Source of the DNA: Corinectria fuckeliana
Lineage: Eukaryota > Ascomycota > Sordariomycetes > Hypocreales > Nectriaceae
Length of the DNA: 64,000 nucleotides
Reading direction: 5' to 3'
Assembly (NCBI GenBank): GCA_019137255.1
Contig: WPDH01000016.1
Span: 62,001 to 126,000 of the forward strand
The notes beneath the pieces are model-generated. The model was not told the origin of the DNA and made no database searches. It worked only from the letters and a program-made list of their open reading frames with translations. Of the stretch, positions 46,368-57,815 are shown piece after piece (within the stretch, counting starts at the first letter, position 1; the number at the start of each line of letters is the position of its first letter). Made by a program: the position numbers and the translations under genes.

Positions 46368-48368
46368 AGAACCACCCGACTGATAAGAGAGCGATACAAA
46401 GACGGGACCGACTGAAAAGATGGGCTCGAGGCGCAACTTGATTTTCTGCAAGCTTGAGATACCTCAGCATGAGTTGGAATATATGAGGCGCATGGCACGG
46501 TTGGATATATATATTGTTTGGACGATGAACCTGGCGGAGGCACGCAGCAACATATACGGGGAAATGGGACAACTGGTGGTGCCTTCGAAATGGTCTTGCA
46601 CGACGTTTACTTGTCGTAGATCGAACAGAATAAAAGGATGCATTAAGTAGATGAAGCTCATCTCGTGCTGATCTCGCTTGTTCGCGTTCAACGTCACTGT
46701 GCATTAGAGGCGTGCCGTCTTTGTGGCTGTGTCGGGTTTTTGCCTTTGGATTTATCTAAAGCAGCTTATTTACCGGGGCACTTTAAGTCAGGTGTAGCAA
46801 TGTAGTCTAAATTGTAACCTACGAGGTAGACTACTAGCAGAACTTGCTCGTTTTGATGCATGTTTGCCGCAACGGTCGGGGTCGTGCATCGGATTCAGCC
46901 AGCTGCACGACGGGCGTTCATGCGAGGACGGGATACTACGATGCAAGTGGCAACAGAGACTTGGTGCATAGAGAGAGGGAGGTCTAAGGATGGCAATTGA
47001 AGGTGCTGATGATGATGATGACGACGACAACAACAGCTTAAGGCAAGGCCAACACACCGCTACTTGCAAGGACGTCGTTCAGGCCCAAGAGTTTCTCGAA
47101 AGGGAAAAAGAAGGCCGAGAGGAACGGCGGCTTTGGGCCTCTCACGCAGCGCGTAGCGAAGTTGGTGTCTACGGGCACTGCCCGAGAATGGACTGAATAC
47201 ATATAGCTAGTTTTCCGAGGCGGATATGTGGGCGAAACTAATGCGCAAGCGTGATGTACACGTAGCAAAGAGCAAGAATGAAGGTGGGCGGCCGCATAAA
47301 GGGAGGCCACCCGTGACGACGAGTAGAGGGCGTATATGACCGACTTGAGAATTGGGGAGGCTGGGAGAGGTGCAGGGTAATGAAGGATGGGCCGAGATTG
47401 AGATGGGATTTGCTCGTCAGTTGGCGGGGCCCTCTTCGGGCGACGGCGGCGGGATGGTTAGGTTGCAAATCAGGAATCAAGGCGGCACATTGGGCTTGGC
47501 CGAGGCGACTGATGCCGGATGGTTGGTTGGCTATTGGCTTCCGGTCGTCACTTACAGTATTATGGGTTGAAAGGTGATCATCGTAAACATAGCAGTTGTC
47601 GTACACCTAAGTAAGTATTGGGTAATAGTCCATGTAAACCCAAGTATTCGTACTTGGCAACAATACTCTTATACCTTGGCTAATGGGTAACTTGGCAACA
47701 CATGATAAAGGGATCAGATCGACGAAGTACCTACGCAGTGCAACAATCCAAGCCAGGCGTTGGTTGGCCTGAGAAGCTGAGCTGCGATTTTACAACTAAA
47801 AAGCATGCAAGACTTGTCGAGGTCAACTCCCTTGCCCAATGTCTCTCCTTGTGATCCCGTACCTACGTTAGCTTGGAGAACATCCCTGCAAATGCGCAAC
47901 GCATCATTGACGTACAGGCAACACCTGCGAGCATACCGACGGGGTTGCAGGGGGATCGGACAAAGCGTGACTACTTCGTATAGTAAGTAGGTGGGAAGAG
48001 GATACTTAAATTGACATCGTAAGAAGAAAATTGGGACAAGGGGAGCTGAAGATAGTATGTATTTGTCTAAATCTCGGCAATTTGTAAGTCAGAATACCTT
48101 GGTCTTGGTAGTTGATTACCCGGGAAGATGAATCGAAAACTTGATGTACGAGCAGACAGGACAATCATATTACGGCTTTCTGTAATACTTCGTATCTTAG
48201 TACCTGTTCGTGTCTAGTACTCCTTAAGGTAGGTTGCTAGTTTGAGTGAGGTAGTCGCGGACTCTATGGAGTAAGGCGCAACGCGTCTTGTGCTCGTATC
48301 TTTTTCTTTCTTTCTTTTTCTTCGGGGTCTCAATACTCATCACTTGCTGGTTGGTTGATTACCTGACC

Positions 48369-48428
48369 ATTTTCCTTTTTCTCCTTTTTCTTTCTTTTTC
48401 TTCCCTTTTTTTCCTTTTTTTCCCTTTC
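48369..48428 (+). repeat. Polypyrimidine (T/C) tract
   Basis: About 60 bases of TTTTCC/CTTTTT/TTTCTT without purines; a second, shorter C/T run precedes it at about 48300-48322. Confidence 0.85.
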
Positions 48429-49844
48429 GCTCATCAAAGTCAACGAAGCTTCATCAAGCCCCATCGTTTGTGTTGTTTGGAAGAGAGCACGGACACTCCC
48501 TGCTGCAGTCTCTTCCCGTATCACGCGTCGTGGTCGGTCGGTCGAGGCCGTGGTCGGGTTCGTGCGTCGTCTTACGATTTCACCAAGAACACACGTAAAA
48601 TTCCAGCAGTATAGTCTAGCTTACAGCAGCTAGGGCATCCGGTGCCGTCACTGTTCATGCCCTCAACTCTTCATTGGACTGGGACTGTCTTGAACAACTC
48701 TCAATCAACCCCCCCACCACACCCGGGCTAGTAGCTACCGACGTAGTGCCCGTGCCGATCCGCCAGTGAGCGCGTCCCAGGCATTTTCTTGGTGTGCCCA
48801 GCCCCCCCCCAAACTTTACAGCGCAGAGACGCCACTAGGTACCCTGGCGCCCCTTACTTAGGCCTTCAAGCCCTGTCTGTCCGGCGCCTCGTGGGGCCTT
48901 GCTTGGCCTCTCGTTGGGGCTCCGCTCCGTTCACCGCCTGCCCGCCTTGTAAACAAGCTCTCTCTCTTGGCCTCGGATCTACTTACTACTAACCTCTCGC
49001 TCTCGCCCAACTTCCACTCCGCGCGCGCCGGCCGTATAAGATCAGTCCCCCACGATCCCGCGATCCCTTCCCACCGCCTTCGCCATGCCACTGCCTTCGC
49101 CTGCGCCTGCGTCTCGTTCTTGCTAGTCCCTCGTTTGATATTCCTGCCTCTTCGTACATAGACACAGGCAGGCAGACAGACACCATTCGCTCAGCTCTGT
49201 CCTGGCTTGCGCCGTCGTTCTCTCGCACCGCGTTCGCTCGCCGCGGCTTGCCGTTCGCATCGCCCGTCTCCGTACCCTCGTTGGCCCTATCCGACGCCCG
49301 CCGCCTCTTGCTTTACACACTCTCTCACCACTCCGCCTCGCCTTCTTTCCTCGCTCTTGACTCCCTCTTCGCTACGTCAACCGCCGCTGATCTCGGGACA
49401 GGCCAATTGGCCTCGGAGTCGTCCGTCTCCTTCTGTGCCGCGCTGCGTCGCCTGCCTCTCATTCTGTCGCTGACGCTCCGCTCCGCTCATTTCATCCTCC
49501 ACCTCAGCCTCTGGCCAACCATCACCACCAGTCCTCGGACCCAATCACAGCCCGCCAGCTGTCGCGCATCCTCTTCAACCTTGGCCTCTCTCGCCCTATT
49601 CTTCCTGGGCTGCCTCGCGTTGGGCTGCATTGTGCGAGCTGCTGCACTGAGCTGCATTGCGCTTCGCTTCGCTCCGCTGCGCATTCCGCTGCAGCTGTGG
49701 AGCTGCTCTGTCCGTTAGTTCAGCCAACCTCTTTCTTGTCTCGCCCGTTTTCCCTTCCTTTCCCTGCCTCCATTTCGTCACTTCGATTTACTCTCACCCA
49801 GGAGGCCTGTCGCCCGTGCTTTCATTCATATGCGAGGCTGTCCT

Positions 49845-49857
49845 CCCCCCCCCCCCC
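49845..49857 (+). repeat. Poly-C homopolymer
   Basis: Thirteen consecutive C, 122 bases upstream of the 14-3-3-like start codon, in the inferred leader. Confidence 0.9.
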
Positions 49858-49979
49858 GTCTAGCCCCCGGCCACTACCCCGAGTCTTGCTGCCAGAGCCC
49901 CAGAGCCCCAGTCGTGGACCCTCTTTGTCTAACTCATCAAAGCTTCCCTTCCTGCTCTGGATAGTCGCGCTTGGGCTGC

Positions 49980-50948
49980 ATGGCGTCTTCCGAGGTTGAT
50001 CAGAAGTTTCTCGGCAAGCTGGCCAAAGCTGTCGAGAACGACAATCCTCTGTTGTCATCCATGCTCTTCAAGATCCTCGGCCTTTCTCTGAACCTCGCCG
50101 AGCAGCTTGTCGCCGCCAAGAAGCAGCGCCGTCCCGATTACGAACCCAGCCCCAACGCCCTGCGCCGCGTCTTGCACATTATTTGGCTCTCCCGCGAGGG
50201 ACGCGTGATGCTCGAGCAATACGTCCTACCCATGGTTGGCAACTATGTCGAGCTCAAGGTCCTCGCCTATAAGCTACGGGCATCTTTCTCTCACATCTTC
50301 GCCCTCTTTCACAACACGCCCGCCGTCTCCAACATGGGCCGATGGACCCCCGACGTGACGGCTGTTCTGACCCCTCGGATGGACAAGGGAAAAGGTCGAG
50401 CAATTGACCTGGACGTGGAGTCGAGACCATCGTCAGTTCAACCTACCCATCCCCTCGAGGGCGGTCCTGTCCTACCTCCGCCTGGTTTCGAGGTACAGAA
50501 CACTCCGCTGTCGCCCGCATTCCTTCTTCCCGTCAGGGATTACCTCCCACAGGCTAGGCAACATTTCCTCGAGGCCATCGAACTTGCCGACCGCCTCCTC
50601 TGGGGCTCGCACTCCCTCCGACTCTCTGTCAAGACCGAGTACGCTGCCTTCCTGTACGAGTGTGCCCACGACGCCGATGCCAGTCGCAAGCTAGCCAAGG
50701 AGACGATTTCTGAAGTGTACGACGCCACTGAAGGCATGGACGACGACATGTTCCAGGACGCTTGCGAGCTGGTCACTGTTCTTGGCAAGATGATGAGGCG
50801 CGGTCTCGGCTCCAGCAACACCTTGCGCAGCAAAGGCCAGGGCTCGAATGCTACTCCAATGGCGAGACCTACGCCGCCGGTAGCTACGCCACCTGCAGCC
50901 ATGGCGCCGGCAGCAATCCTGCCTCCTGGGATGGAGAACCCGATATGA
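49980..50948 (+). CDS. Divergent 14-3-3-like domain protein
   Basis: A 322-residue single-exon protein starting MASSEVDQKFLGKLAKAVEN; the ATG at 49980 was chosen over an upstream TTG in the same frame. The fold seems all-helical. An N-terminal half (LLSSMLFKILGLSLNLAEQL, IIWLSREGRVMLEQYVLPM, NYVELKVLAYKLRASFSHIF) is separated by a Pro-rich, probably disordered insert from a C-terminal half. The latter includes ARQHFLEAIELADRLL, HSLRLSVKTEYAAFLYECAH and RKLAKETISEVYDATEGMDD. The 'HxLRLSVxxEYAxFLY' block resembles the ligand-groove helices of 14-3-3 proteins, and fungi carry such divergent paralogues beside canonical ones. Whether phosphopeptide binding is kept is unclear. The tail is a Pro/Ala-rich low-complexity stretch. 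Family membership is my recognition from pattern, not from a search. Confidence 0.82.
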   Translation: MASSEVDQKFLGKLAKAVENDNPLLSSMLFKILGLSLNLAEQLVAAKKQRRPDYEPSPNALRRVLHIIWLSREGRVMLEQYVLPMVGNYVELKVLAYKLRASFSHIFALFHNTPAVSNMGRWTPDVTAVLTPRMDKGKGRAIDLDVESRPSSVQPTHPLEGGPVLPPPGFEVQNTPLSPAFLLPVRDYLPQARQHFLEAIELADRLLWGSHSLRLSVKTEYAAFLYECAHDADASRKLAKETISEVYDATEGMDDDMFQDACELVTVLGKMMRRGLGSSNTLRSKGQGSNATPMARPTPPVATPPAAMAPAAILPPGMENPI

Positions 50949-51993
50949 CATTTGCCAGGGCTAGGATTCTATTAATTATGTACGGCATCGTACCAATCAG
51001 GTTTAAATGGTGGCTATGGTTGGCATCGCTACCTGCTCGCCCCATCCCGCTCTCGGCATCGAGTCAGACGACACGAAGTGTTCCAGAGGCCATGGCAACC
51101 AACTCGCGTGTATTCGACCTGTCGGATTTCTTATTAGTCTTGGATGGAGTTGATGCACTTCGGCGGGCCGTTCCGCGCCGCATTCTATGTGGGTGGGACA
51201 CTCTCAGACACCACGCCGGACGCACGGTTATCAGATAATTAGGCTTCAGCTTGGTGCAACATTGCCGAGGCAAACGCGTCTACGAGGAGTAAGGCGAACG
51301 TCTTTGGGAACTTTGGAGCGCTTACTGGAATGTAATACTTGCGCCCCTGGATTCAGGGGCCGCGGGCACGGATCCTGTCTTGTGCTCACCATCTTCATTT
51401 CGAATCTGTCGTTTGATACCCGGGTCTTCCCATATCTTTTTATTTTTGTTTTTATTTTTGTTTTTATTTTTTGTTTTGGACAGGTGCGTTCATCTCGTCT
51501 TCACGGTAGGGGTTAGCATGGTATGCTGGGACGGCGCTTGGCCAAGTTGCTGATTTGTTTTTGGGAATAGACAAAGGGGGAGAGTCGAGGGGATTTTGCA
51601 TTGTGCGACAGATGTACGAGTAGTATGTTACTGACCAAACTTGGACATTTGCATTTTCAACTATCGGCATTTTTTACCCTGCCTGGACCATCTCTGAGCC
51701 GTTGGACGACAAGACGCGGCCCCCGAGACAACCTGTTCTCGAATACTCAATCTATTTGGAGCCAACAAAACAGTGGGACGCTGGCCGTTCTCCAGCCCAT
51801 CTTGGCCCCCCTCAGCTGTGTTGACTCTATTCCCATGAGTTTCAACATCTATGAAACGCCTCGATTGGAGTTCTGCCCTGAAAACGCCCTTTCGAATCGC
51901 ATTACGCATCATAATTCTGCCCACCCCAAGAGAGCCACGGGATGAACAGCTTCCTTCACCCGAGACAGCCGACCATGACCCAGTTCAAACGTC
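50949..51993. other. Convergent intergenic region between the 14-3-3-like and Myb-like genes
   Basis: 1.05 kb holding two 3' ends. It contains the TTTTTATTTTTG repeat listed separately. No gene seen. Confidence 0.6.
51437..51477 (+). repeat. TTTTTATTTTTG tandem repeat
   Basis: About three units of a 12-base T-rich sequence, downstream of the 14-3-3-like gene; on the transcript it would be U-rich. Confidence 0.85.
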
Positions 51994-53517
51994 TCATTCA
52001 GTTTCTGGATGCTCGAAATCCTCGCGTGACACCTTGCTGACCCATTTCTCAACCTTTTTCAGACGGTCAGCCAGCTCCAGTTCGCCCCTCCGGCGAGTCC
52101 TTGCGTTTTCCGCCTCCTCAGCTCGCTCACATCTGGCGCGGATGGCGGCGAGTGGCACCATGCGGCCGGTGACGTTGAAGAAGTTGGCCTGCATCTCGAG
52201 CCAGCGCGACCGCTTCTGTTTGCTGTCGAGGGCAGCCAGCAGGTCGCAGTCCCGCTCGCCAAGGTAGGCGTCCGGCTCGGGGTGGATGGCCGCGGGGTAC
52301 AGGCCGGCGTAGATGTGGTTCTGGAGGTAGCACATCTCGCCATGCTTCTCCGAGTCGCCGTAGCCGGGCTGGGAGAGGGAGGATGACTCTGCCGAAGACG
52401 ATGTAGCGGAGGATTCGGACGAGGCTTCTTCTCCCGAGAGCATCTGCCGTGTCTGGCACTGAGTCTCTTTTGCCTTGGCCTTGGCTTGTTTGTTCTCAGC
52501 GGCTACCTTGTCGTTTCGGGCGCCTTTGTGCCATCTGGAGTTGTTTGTGGCCTGCTTCCCCTTCCCCTTCCACTTAGGCTTGCCATCGACCGTCTCCCGG
52601 AGGGCGATAACCGGGGAGGCTGGAGCCTTGTCGTTGTTGCCCTCATGCTCCTCGACCGGGCTGGCCTCATCATCCACCTGATCAGTGCCGCTTAGTGGCT
52701 CAGGCTCATCTGTCGAGTGCGGGCGAGGCTGGTCCTTGATGATCTGCCAGCGGGCCCTCACATCCTTCTTGTTCTTGTTGAGAGCACCACTGATGTCGGC
52801 CCAAGTGGCTCCGTCTTCCTTCATCCCCCTGAGGAGGCAGTCTTGCGAGATGGACCACTCCGGGTCATCGTGAACGCTGCTCTGCTTGGAGGTAGTCGTG
52901 TTGCCGTTTGAAGTGGAAGCGCCGGATTCGCCTTGACCGCTTTTCTGAGGGTTCGTCGAGTCGTTATTTACGGAGGACTCTGGCTGGCTTGAGGTGTTGT
53001 TGTCGTTGGTGCTCGCGTCATTGGTCGACATCTCCGAGTCGGAATTCTTCCTGTTCTTCTTCTTCTTCTTGCCCCTACCCGCTGATGGTTCGCTCTGGGT
53101 ATCGGTGAAGCCTTCATTCTTGCCACTTTGGCTAGACGCTTGGGAGCTGTCAGGCTTGCTAGAGCTTTGAGGCTGGCCGCCGTCTTTCAGGCACCTGTCC
53201 TTTAGACACCCCTCGTGCCCTTTCCCCCTTTCGCAAGTGCTCCCCGACGAGGCGTCAGAATCTCCGGCCGAGTTGTCGTTGCTGACAGCCCTGGAAGAGC
53301 CACTGCTAGACTTGTCATCTGACGTGACCTCGGCTTCCTTGGACTCCTCGGCTGAGTTTTCGGGCTCCTCGGATGCTTCCATTTCGGACGTGATTGGTGA
53401 GGCATCCGGGGAGCTGTCCTGCGTGGTCGCTTCTGTGTTGTGCGGCATAATGGGGTTACCCAACCAGGCGTTGGCTAACGAGAGGTGCGTGTGTTCAGGA
53501 GATGCCGCAGGATCCAT
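51994..53517 (-). CDS. Myb/SANT-like domain protein with Ser-rich disordered N-terminus
   Basis: A 507-residue single-exon protein not assigned to a named family. Residues 1-220 are disordered and rich in Ser, Asn, Asp and Glu, with a basic patch GRGKKKKKNRKN, a likely nuclear signal. Around residue 225 a short SANT/Myb-like helix set is visible: EWSISQDCLLRGMKEDGATW, then ADISGALNKNKKDVRARWQI. The Trp spacing and the KDVRARW recognition-like helix are typical of single-repeat fungal Myb-like proteins. The C-terminal 110 residues form a second ordered block (YLQNHIYAGLYPAAIHPEPD, RWLEMQANFFNVTGRMVPLA) and a final charged helix, LADRLKKVEKWVSKVSRED. It probably acts in the nucleus; DNA binding is inferred from the domain only. 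Confidence 0.82.
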   Translation of the reverse strand: MDPAASPEHTHLSLANAWLGNPIMPHNTEATTQDSSPDASPITSEMEASEEPENSAEESKEAEVTSDDKSSSGSSRAVSNDNSAGDSDASSGSTCERGKGHEGCLKDRCLKDGGQPQSSSKPDSSQASSQSGKNEGFTDTQSEPSAGRGKKKKKNRKNSDSEMSTNDASTNDNNTSSQPESSVNNDSTNPQKSGQGESGASTSNGNTTTSKQSSVHDDPEWSISQDCLLRGMKEDGATWADISGALNKNKKDVRARWQIIKDQPRPHSTDEPEPLSGTDQVDDEASPVEEHEGNNDKAPASPVIALRETVDGKPKWKGKGKQATNNSRWHKGARNDKVAAENKQAKAKAKETQCQTRQMLSGEEASSESSATSSSAESSSLSQPGYGDSEKHGEMCYLQNHIYAGLYPAAIHPEPDAYLGERDCDLLAALDSKQKRSRWLEMQANFFNVTGRMVPLAAIRARCERAEEAENARTRRRGELELADRLKKVEKWVSKVSREDFEHPETE

Positions 53518-54576
53518 GGCTTCGCAAAGGGCTGGAGGGTTGGGTCAGCTTTTAAGAGTGGACGTACTGAATATGCGCCAACGCAGATGAAGGGAGAATA
53601 AATCACATACCTTGGGATTGTTGCTATCCCCAAGTTGAAAGCCGCGGATGCACAGATATAATGCTTTTATGGATGGCGTGTTGGACAATACGACGAAGCT
53701 TTAACGACGTGTTTGCTATCTCGGCTTTGCGATGGGAGTCAGAGATGAGCTCGCGAATAGGAGCAAACTGATTCCCTTGGCCCTCAGCACTCTGGCTTTG
53801 GTGGAACCGGACGACGCAAAGAAAAATTGTTCTCGTGCGGGACGAGATTGTTTTACGCAACCTGATTGCTACCAGTCTTGAGAAGATTTGTCCTTACTTG
53901 GCCATCGTCGTTACGTGGCAAGGAAAGAGGAGTAAGGCCCTGAGGGCTTTACAGAGAGGGAAAGCGAAGAACTTGACGAAGCGGAGTGGAAACGTTGTGA
54001 ATCAAAGCCCCCAGCTGCGATGGACGGGCGTTACAGCTGACGAGTTGGGATGAGCAGCTGGCGAGGTTCTGAATAGGATAATAGCAAGACTAGTGCTATT
54101 GGCCCATTGTTGCCGGCACTTTGAGAGCGAGAGTGAATGTAGTTCTGCATCGCTTGATGTCGGAGACGACAACAGTAAGGCTTCCGTAGTAGTGAATGTG
54201 AGTAGATGACAAGTGAGGCTTGTTGATTGATCTGGTTAGCTTAGGTCCTCTTCGCACAGCTTGAAAGCCGTGGCGTCGTAGTCTAGAAAGCAAGGTAATT
54301 GATTACCTACTTAGTACTTAGTATCTACTGCATACTTGGGTAGATTGAGTAGATAGTCACTCGATGGGGAGAATGGGCCCAATGGGACGTTTTGGTCCAT
54401 GATTTCGCTGACTCACCACAAAAGCACCTCAACTCCCTCTCCGTCTCATGCATCACATATATGATAAGCCTCATGTCCAACGACTCACGATAAGGTCGTT
54501 GCCCGTCTCCGATTCTCCACGCCGCTGCGCCTCTCACTCAGTCTTTGCCAGAATCCCCTCGCCAACAAAGACCCCC
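53518..54576. other. Divergent promoter of the Myb-like and DUF4202 genes
   Basis: 1.06 kb. No gene recognised. An in-frame extension of the DUF4202 protein starts at 54448 within this region (see finding). Confidence 0.55.
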
Positions 54577-55203
54577 ATGGCCGCCGACCTACCTCCGCTC
54601 CCCGCGCAATATGCTCGCGGCCTCGACCTCATCGACGCAGCCCACGCCGAGGACCCCAAAACCATCCCCAGCCCCGACGACACGACGACCCCGTACGAAC
54701 TTCACTATGCTCGCAAGATGACCAAGTGGCTCGCCCTGCGAAGCCCCGACGCCGCTCCCGTGCTCCAGCTGGCCTGCCGCGCCCAGCACTTCAGAAGGTG
54801 GGAGATCCCTCGCAGCGACTATCCCATGACTCGCCCGGAATATCTCACGTGGCGCTCCAAGCTCAAGGCCCAGGCCGCCGCCCAGGTCGTCGAGCTGCTT
54901 GCCTCGCCTGCCATTCAACCTGCCATCCCCGAGGCAGACCGGAACCGCGTCGCCGCCCTGATCCGCAAGGAGGACCTCGCTTCCGACGAGCAGACGCAGG
55001 TCCTCGAGGACGTGGCTTGCCTGGTGTTCCTCGACGACCAGTTGGACGGCTTTGAGAGCAAGTCCGACGTTGACGAGGACAAGATAGTCGGCATCCTCCG
55101 CAAGACCTGGGGCAAGATGGGCGACAAGGGCCGCCAGCTGGCTCTGGGCATGGAGCTGAGTGACCGAGCCCAAGAACTGATAGGAAAGGCCTTGGCATCC
55201 TAG
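54577..55203 (+). CDS. DUF4202 domain protein
   Basis: A 208-residue single-exon protein of a conserved family (DUF4202) with no established function, found in fungi, plants and bacteria. It starts MAADLPPLPAQYARGLDLID at a CCCCCATGG context. The family core is visible: ELHYARKMTKWLALRSPDAA, QLACRAQHFRRWEIPRSDYP, TRPEYLTWRSKLKAQAAAQV and VACLVFLDDQLDGFE. The pattern of conserved His, Arg and Asp (HYARKM, AQHFRRW, FLDDQ) suggests an HD-like helical metal site, but this is inference. An in-frame upstream ATG at 54448 would add 43 residues that are Ser/Arg/Pro-rich, and could in principle be a targeting extension. Confidence 0.87.
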   Translation: MAADLPPLPAQYARGLDLIDAAHAEDPKTIPSPDDTTTPYELHYARKMTKWLALRSPDAAPVLQLACRAQHFRRWEIPRSDYPMTRPEYLTWRSKLKAQAAAQVVELLASPAIQPAIPEADRNRVAALIRKEDLASDEQTQVLEDVACLVFLDDQLDGFESKSDVDEDKIVGILRKTWGKMGDKGRQLALGMELSDRAQELIGKALAS

Positions 55204-57781
55204 CTTGATGCTCATGCTGACCTGCCTGATGACGCCTCGGGCCTCGGGGCCTCAACAATGCAAGAAACTCTACTCGGCCTTAGCGAAACCTCCTTGAGAC
55301 ATCATCATAGGGCCATACCTACGCGCACCGAGGGTTGCTTCAGCACCTGTTCCACCTGTTCCCATTGGGGCACTCCAACAAATTCTTCGTGTCCCAAGGC
55401 ATGTCAGATCTCCAAACAAAAAACCAAAAAAAACCCCCCCATAAACCACCTAACTGCCCAGGGCTATGGCCGGGGTCTGCATCGTTCCGCTCCTCCTTCT
55501 GTCGCTCTGTACTTGTTCTTCCAGGGGGCCACAAGAGGTCAACGTGACTTCTTCGACTCCTCTGACGTGAAGAAGGCGATCTATCCCCCTCGACACCTTT
55601 GTAACGATCGCGAGTCTTCAAGCGGATCCCCAACCGCCTATGGGAGCTGCCGTGCTATGCCCATACCATGCCCGTATTTTTTCGGGGCCTCGTGACTTGT
55701 CCATGGGAGAGTCACCGGCCGCTGCTGATGCCGACCGCGACAACCCTGCATTTTGACGACTTGGATTGCGAGGGACGAGTGAATAAGTGAATGAGTGACA
55801 GTGCATGGCACCCACGCAGCATAGGCCTTTGTGCAACAAGAGCCAGGTATACTGCATCATGTCACTGATCTGGGGTAGCACTAGAGATCTAGCATTCGCC
55901 CGATCCAGTACGTCACCAAGAGAAACTGTGATCATGGCGTTTCCGGGGACCTGGCAACTGGCAACAGTTCCCGGAGCTTTGCTGGATCTCGTCCTCCGGG
56001 AGATCACCGACCTATCGGAAGCATGGTTGCGGTGGCTGACGATCCGACACCAAGAGCCTTAACACTACCGCACATCGGGCTGTGTATCATGGCGTCCCAT
56101 CCCCCTGAACGCCTCCCCTCCGAGGAACACCTCGCACTTCTACAGCATTTCGATTTGGGGCCAGACAGCAGCGCCATGCATGCATTCTTTCCAATATCCA
56201 GTCCGTTGAGAATCGGGATCGTCGGGATATGGGGCATCTGATACCATCGAGTTTACCCTTATTCGTACAGTGGCATCTCCGATATCCGCCCCACGCGGAC
56301 AGCAACTATGCCGACTGGATATGACACGCGGGAAAGGAGGCTTTGTTGATTTTACAGAACTACAGGGTCGTTCAGACAGCTCGGCGCTAGTTCTTGAGAG
56401 CGCAATCTCGATAGTATCCGGATACTACGTGGAGAGGGGGGATCCTAGCTCCATGTTTCGGGGGTCCTCTGCAGTAGGTAAGTAGTTACTTAACTACCTA
56501 AGGTAGAGAGGTACTTTGCATTTGTACGTCCCCTTTCGGGTAGACTGACCCGTGAAAATGATGTATCGGATGCGGCTTGAACAAATAGATTGGGGCGGCA
56601 TCCTCGACCAATTCTCGTCGAGGCCCTGCCACACTGCGATTAAACGACATCAGGTTTTTTCTTCTTGGGTTGGACTCTATGCAAGGGAGAGCTCTAAAAC
56701 ACCCCTCCAATGGTTGGTTCATCCTGTAAGTTGACAAGTCACAATGACCCAATTGCCACACCTCAGTAAATCTGCGACTTGGCTCACTAGCTCAGCTGCG
56801 AAGACTTCGAGGAGCAGCATTGGTCTTATCATTGAATCGGCCTGTCCAGGTCATGCTCGTGTGGGTTTGTGTGAGCCAATGTCTTTTCTTCGAGCAGGGC
56901 GAAGGGCAAGGTAGGCAAAGCAAGGTCGACCTCGACCATTCAAGGCATGTGGGTATTGTAGGAACTCGGTCAAGCGGAAAGCGAACAATCCCCCAACATT
57001 AGCACACCCTGGTTGCGCGAACAATGAATGAGATTCCTTGAGCTAGTATGTATTCGTACTTCCTCGAGGAAGTCCGGACGGCTGCCACGCTGCCTCCACG
57101 TACCGGAAGCACGGGACCAGGGCCCTCGAGGTTACTTCGGACTAAGATCCACTGTTGGTGCAAGAGAGCTGAACGCATGCTGTTTGCCATCCGAAAGCTA
57201 GGATGATTGGCTGGGGTCGTGATGGAGCCCGAAGGGTTGGTAACCAACAGCCACACCTGCGGAGCTAATGGAAGATCCCGTCATGGCTCCTCAGCCAGCC
57301 TGGTCAACTAGTGTTGAACCATATGGACGTGCGCATTATTACTTAGCAAACAGGACAGGTTCATTCGTGCATGGCTAATCAGGGAGTGGGCTTGTAGAGA
57401 GATCTGGGATCCCCTGAAGCCAACAAAGCCGCCATGGCATAGCTGACCCAATGTTTGGTCCGTAGTCATAAGACCATAACAGTTTCTTGCTGGCGCACGC
57501 CATCCCAACTACCGAGTTTCTGATCTTCAAGAGTGCGTCAGGAAACAAGAGTCGAGTTACGCCAAGTTGGTGCTGTATTATTGATCTCTCTTGAGTTGCA
57601 TGTGAAAGGTCCGAGGTCGTCAAAGTGATTACCGACGAGCTGGGTGGGTTAGCTACCGGCGAACGGGCCTCGATTCCACTGCCTAGTCTAAGTTAGTTGA
57701 GCACTGGGCGGCATCACCGGAGATATCCTCCTTCCCATGCGCGGGTTGTGCGTGGGCAATGTGGTCAACGGTGTGTTGTCC

Positions 57782-57815
57782 AGAGGGTCTGACGAGAGGG
57801 TCTGACGAGAGGGTC
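57782..57815. repeat. 13-bp tandem repeat AGAGGGTCTGACG
   Basis: Two exact copies followed by eight bases of a third copy. Confidence 0.9.

Larger units (their letters stand above)
46368..49979. other. 3.6-kb intergenic region ending in a long pyrimidine-rich leader
   Basis: 46368-48250 is of mixed composition without recognisable genes. From about 48290 onward the forward strand is strongly C/T-rich, up to the next start codon, typical of a long fungal 5' leader or promoter. Short frames such as 48288-48614 and 49248-49718 are low-complexity translations of this tract. No tRNA or 5S-like element seen. Confidence 0.55.

Noticed and set aside
49248..49718. 156-codon forward frame with hydrophobic stretches before the 14-3-3-like gene
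   Set aside because: Leu/Ser/Ala-rich translation of a C/T-rich leader; mimics a membrane protein by composition only.
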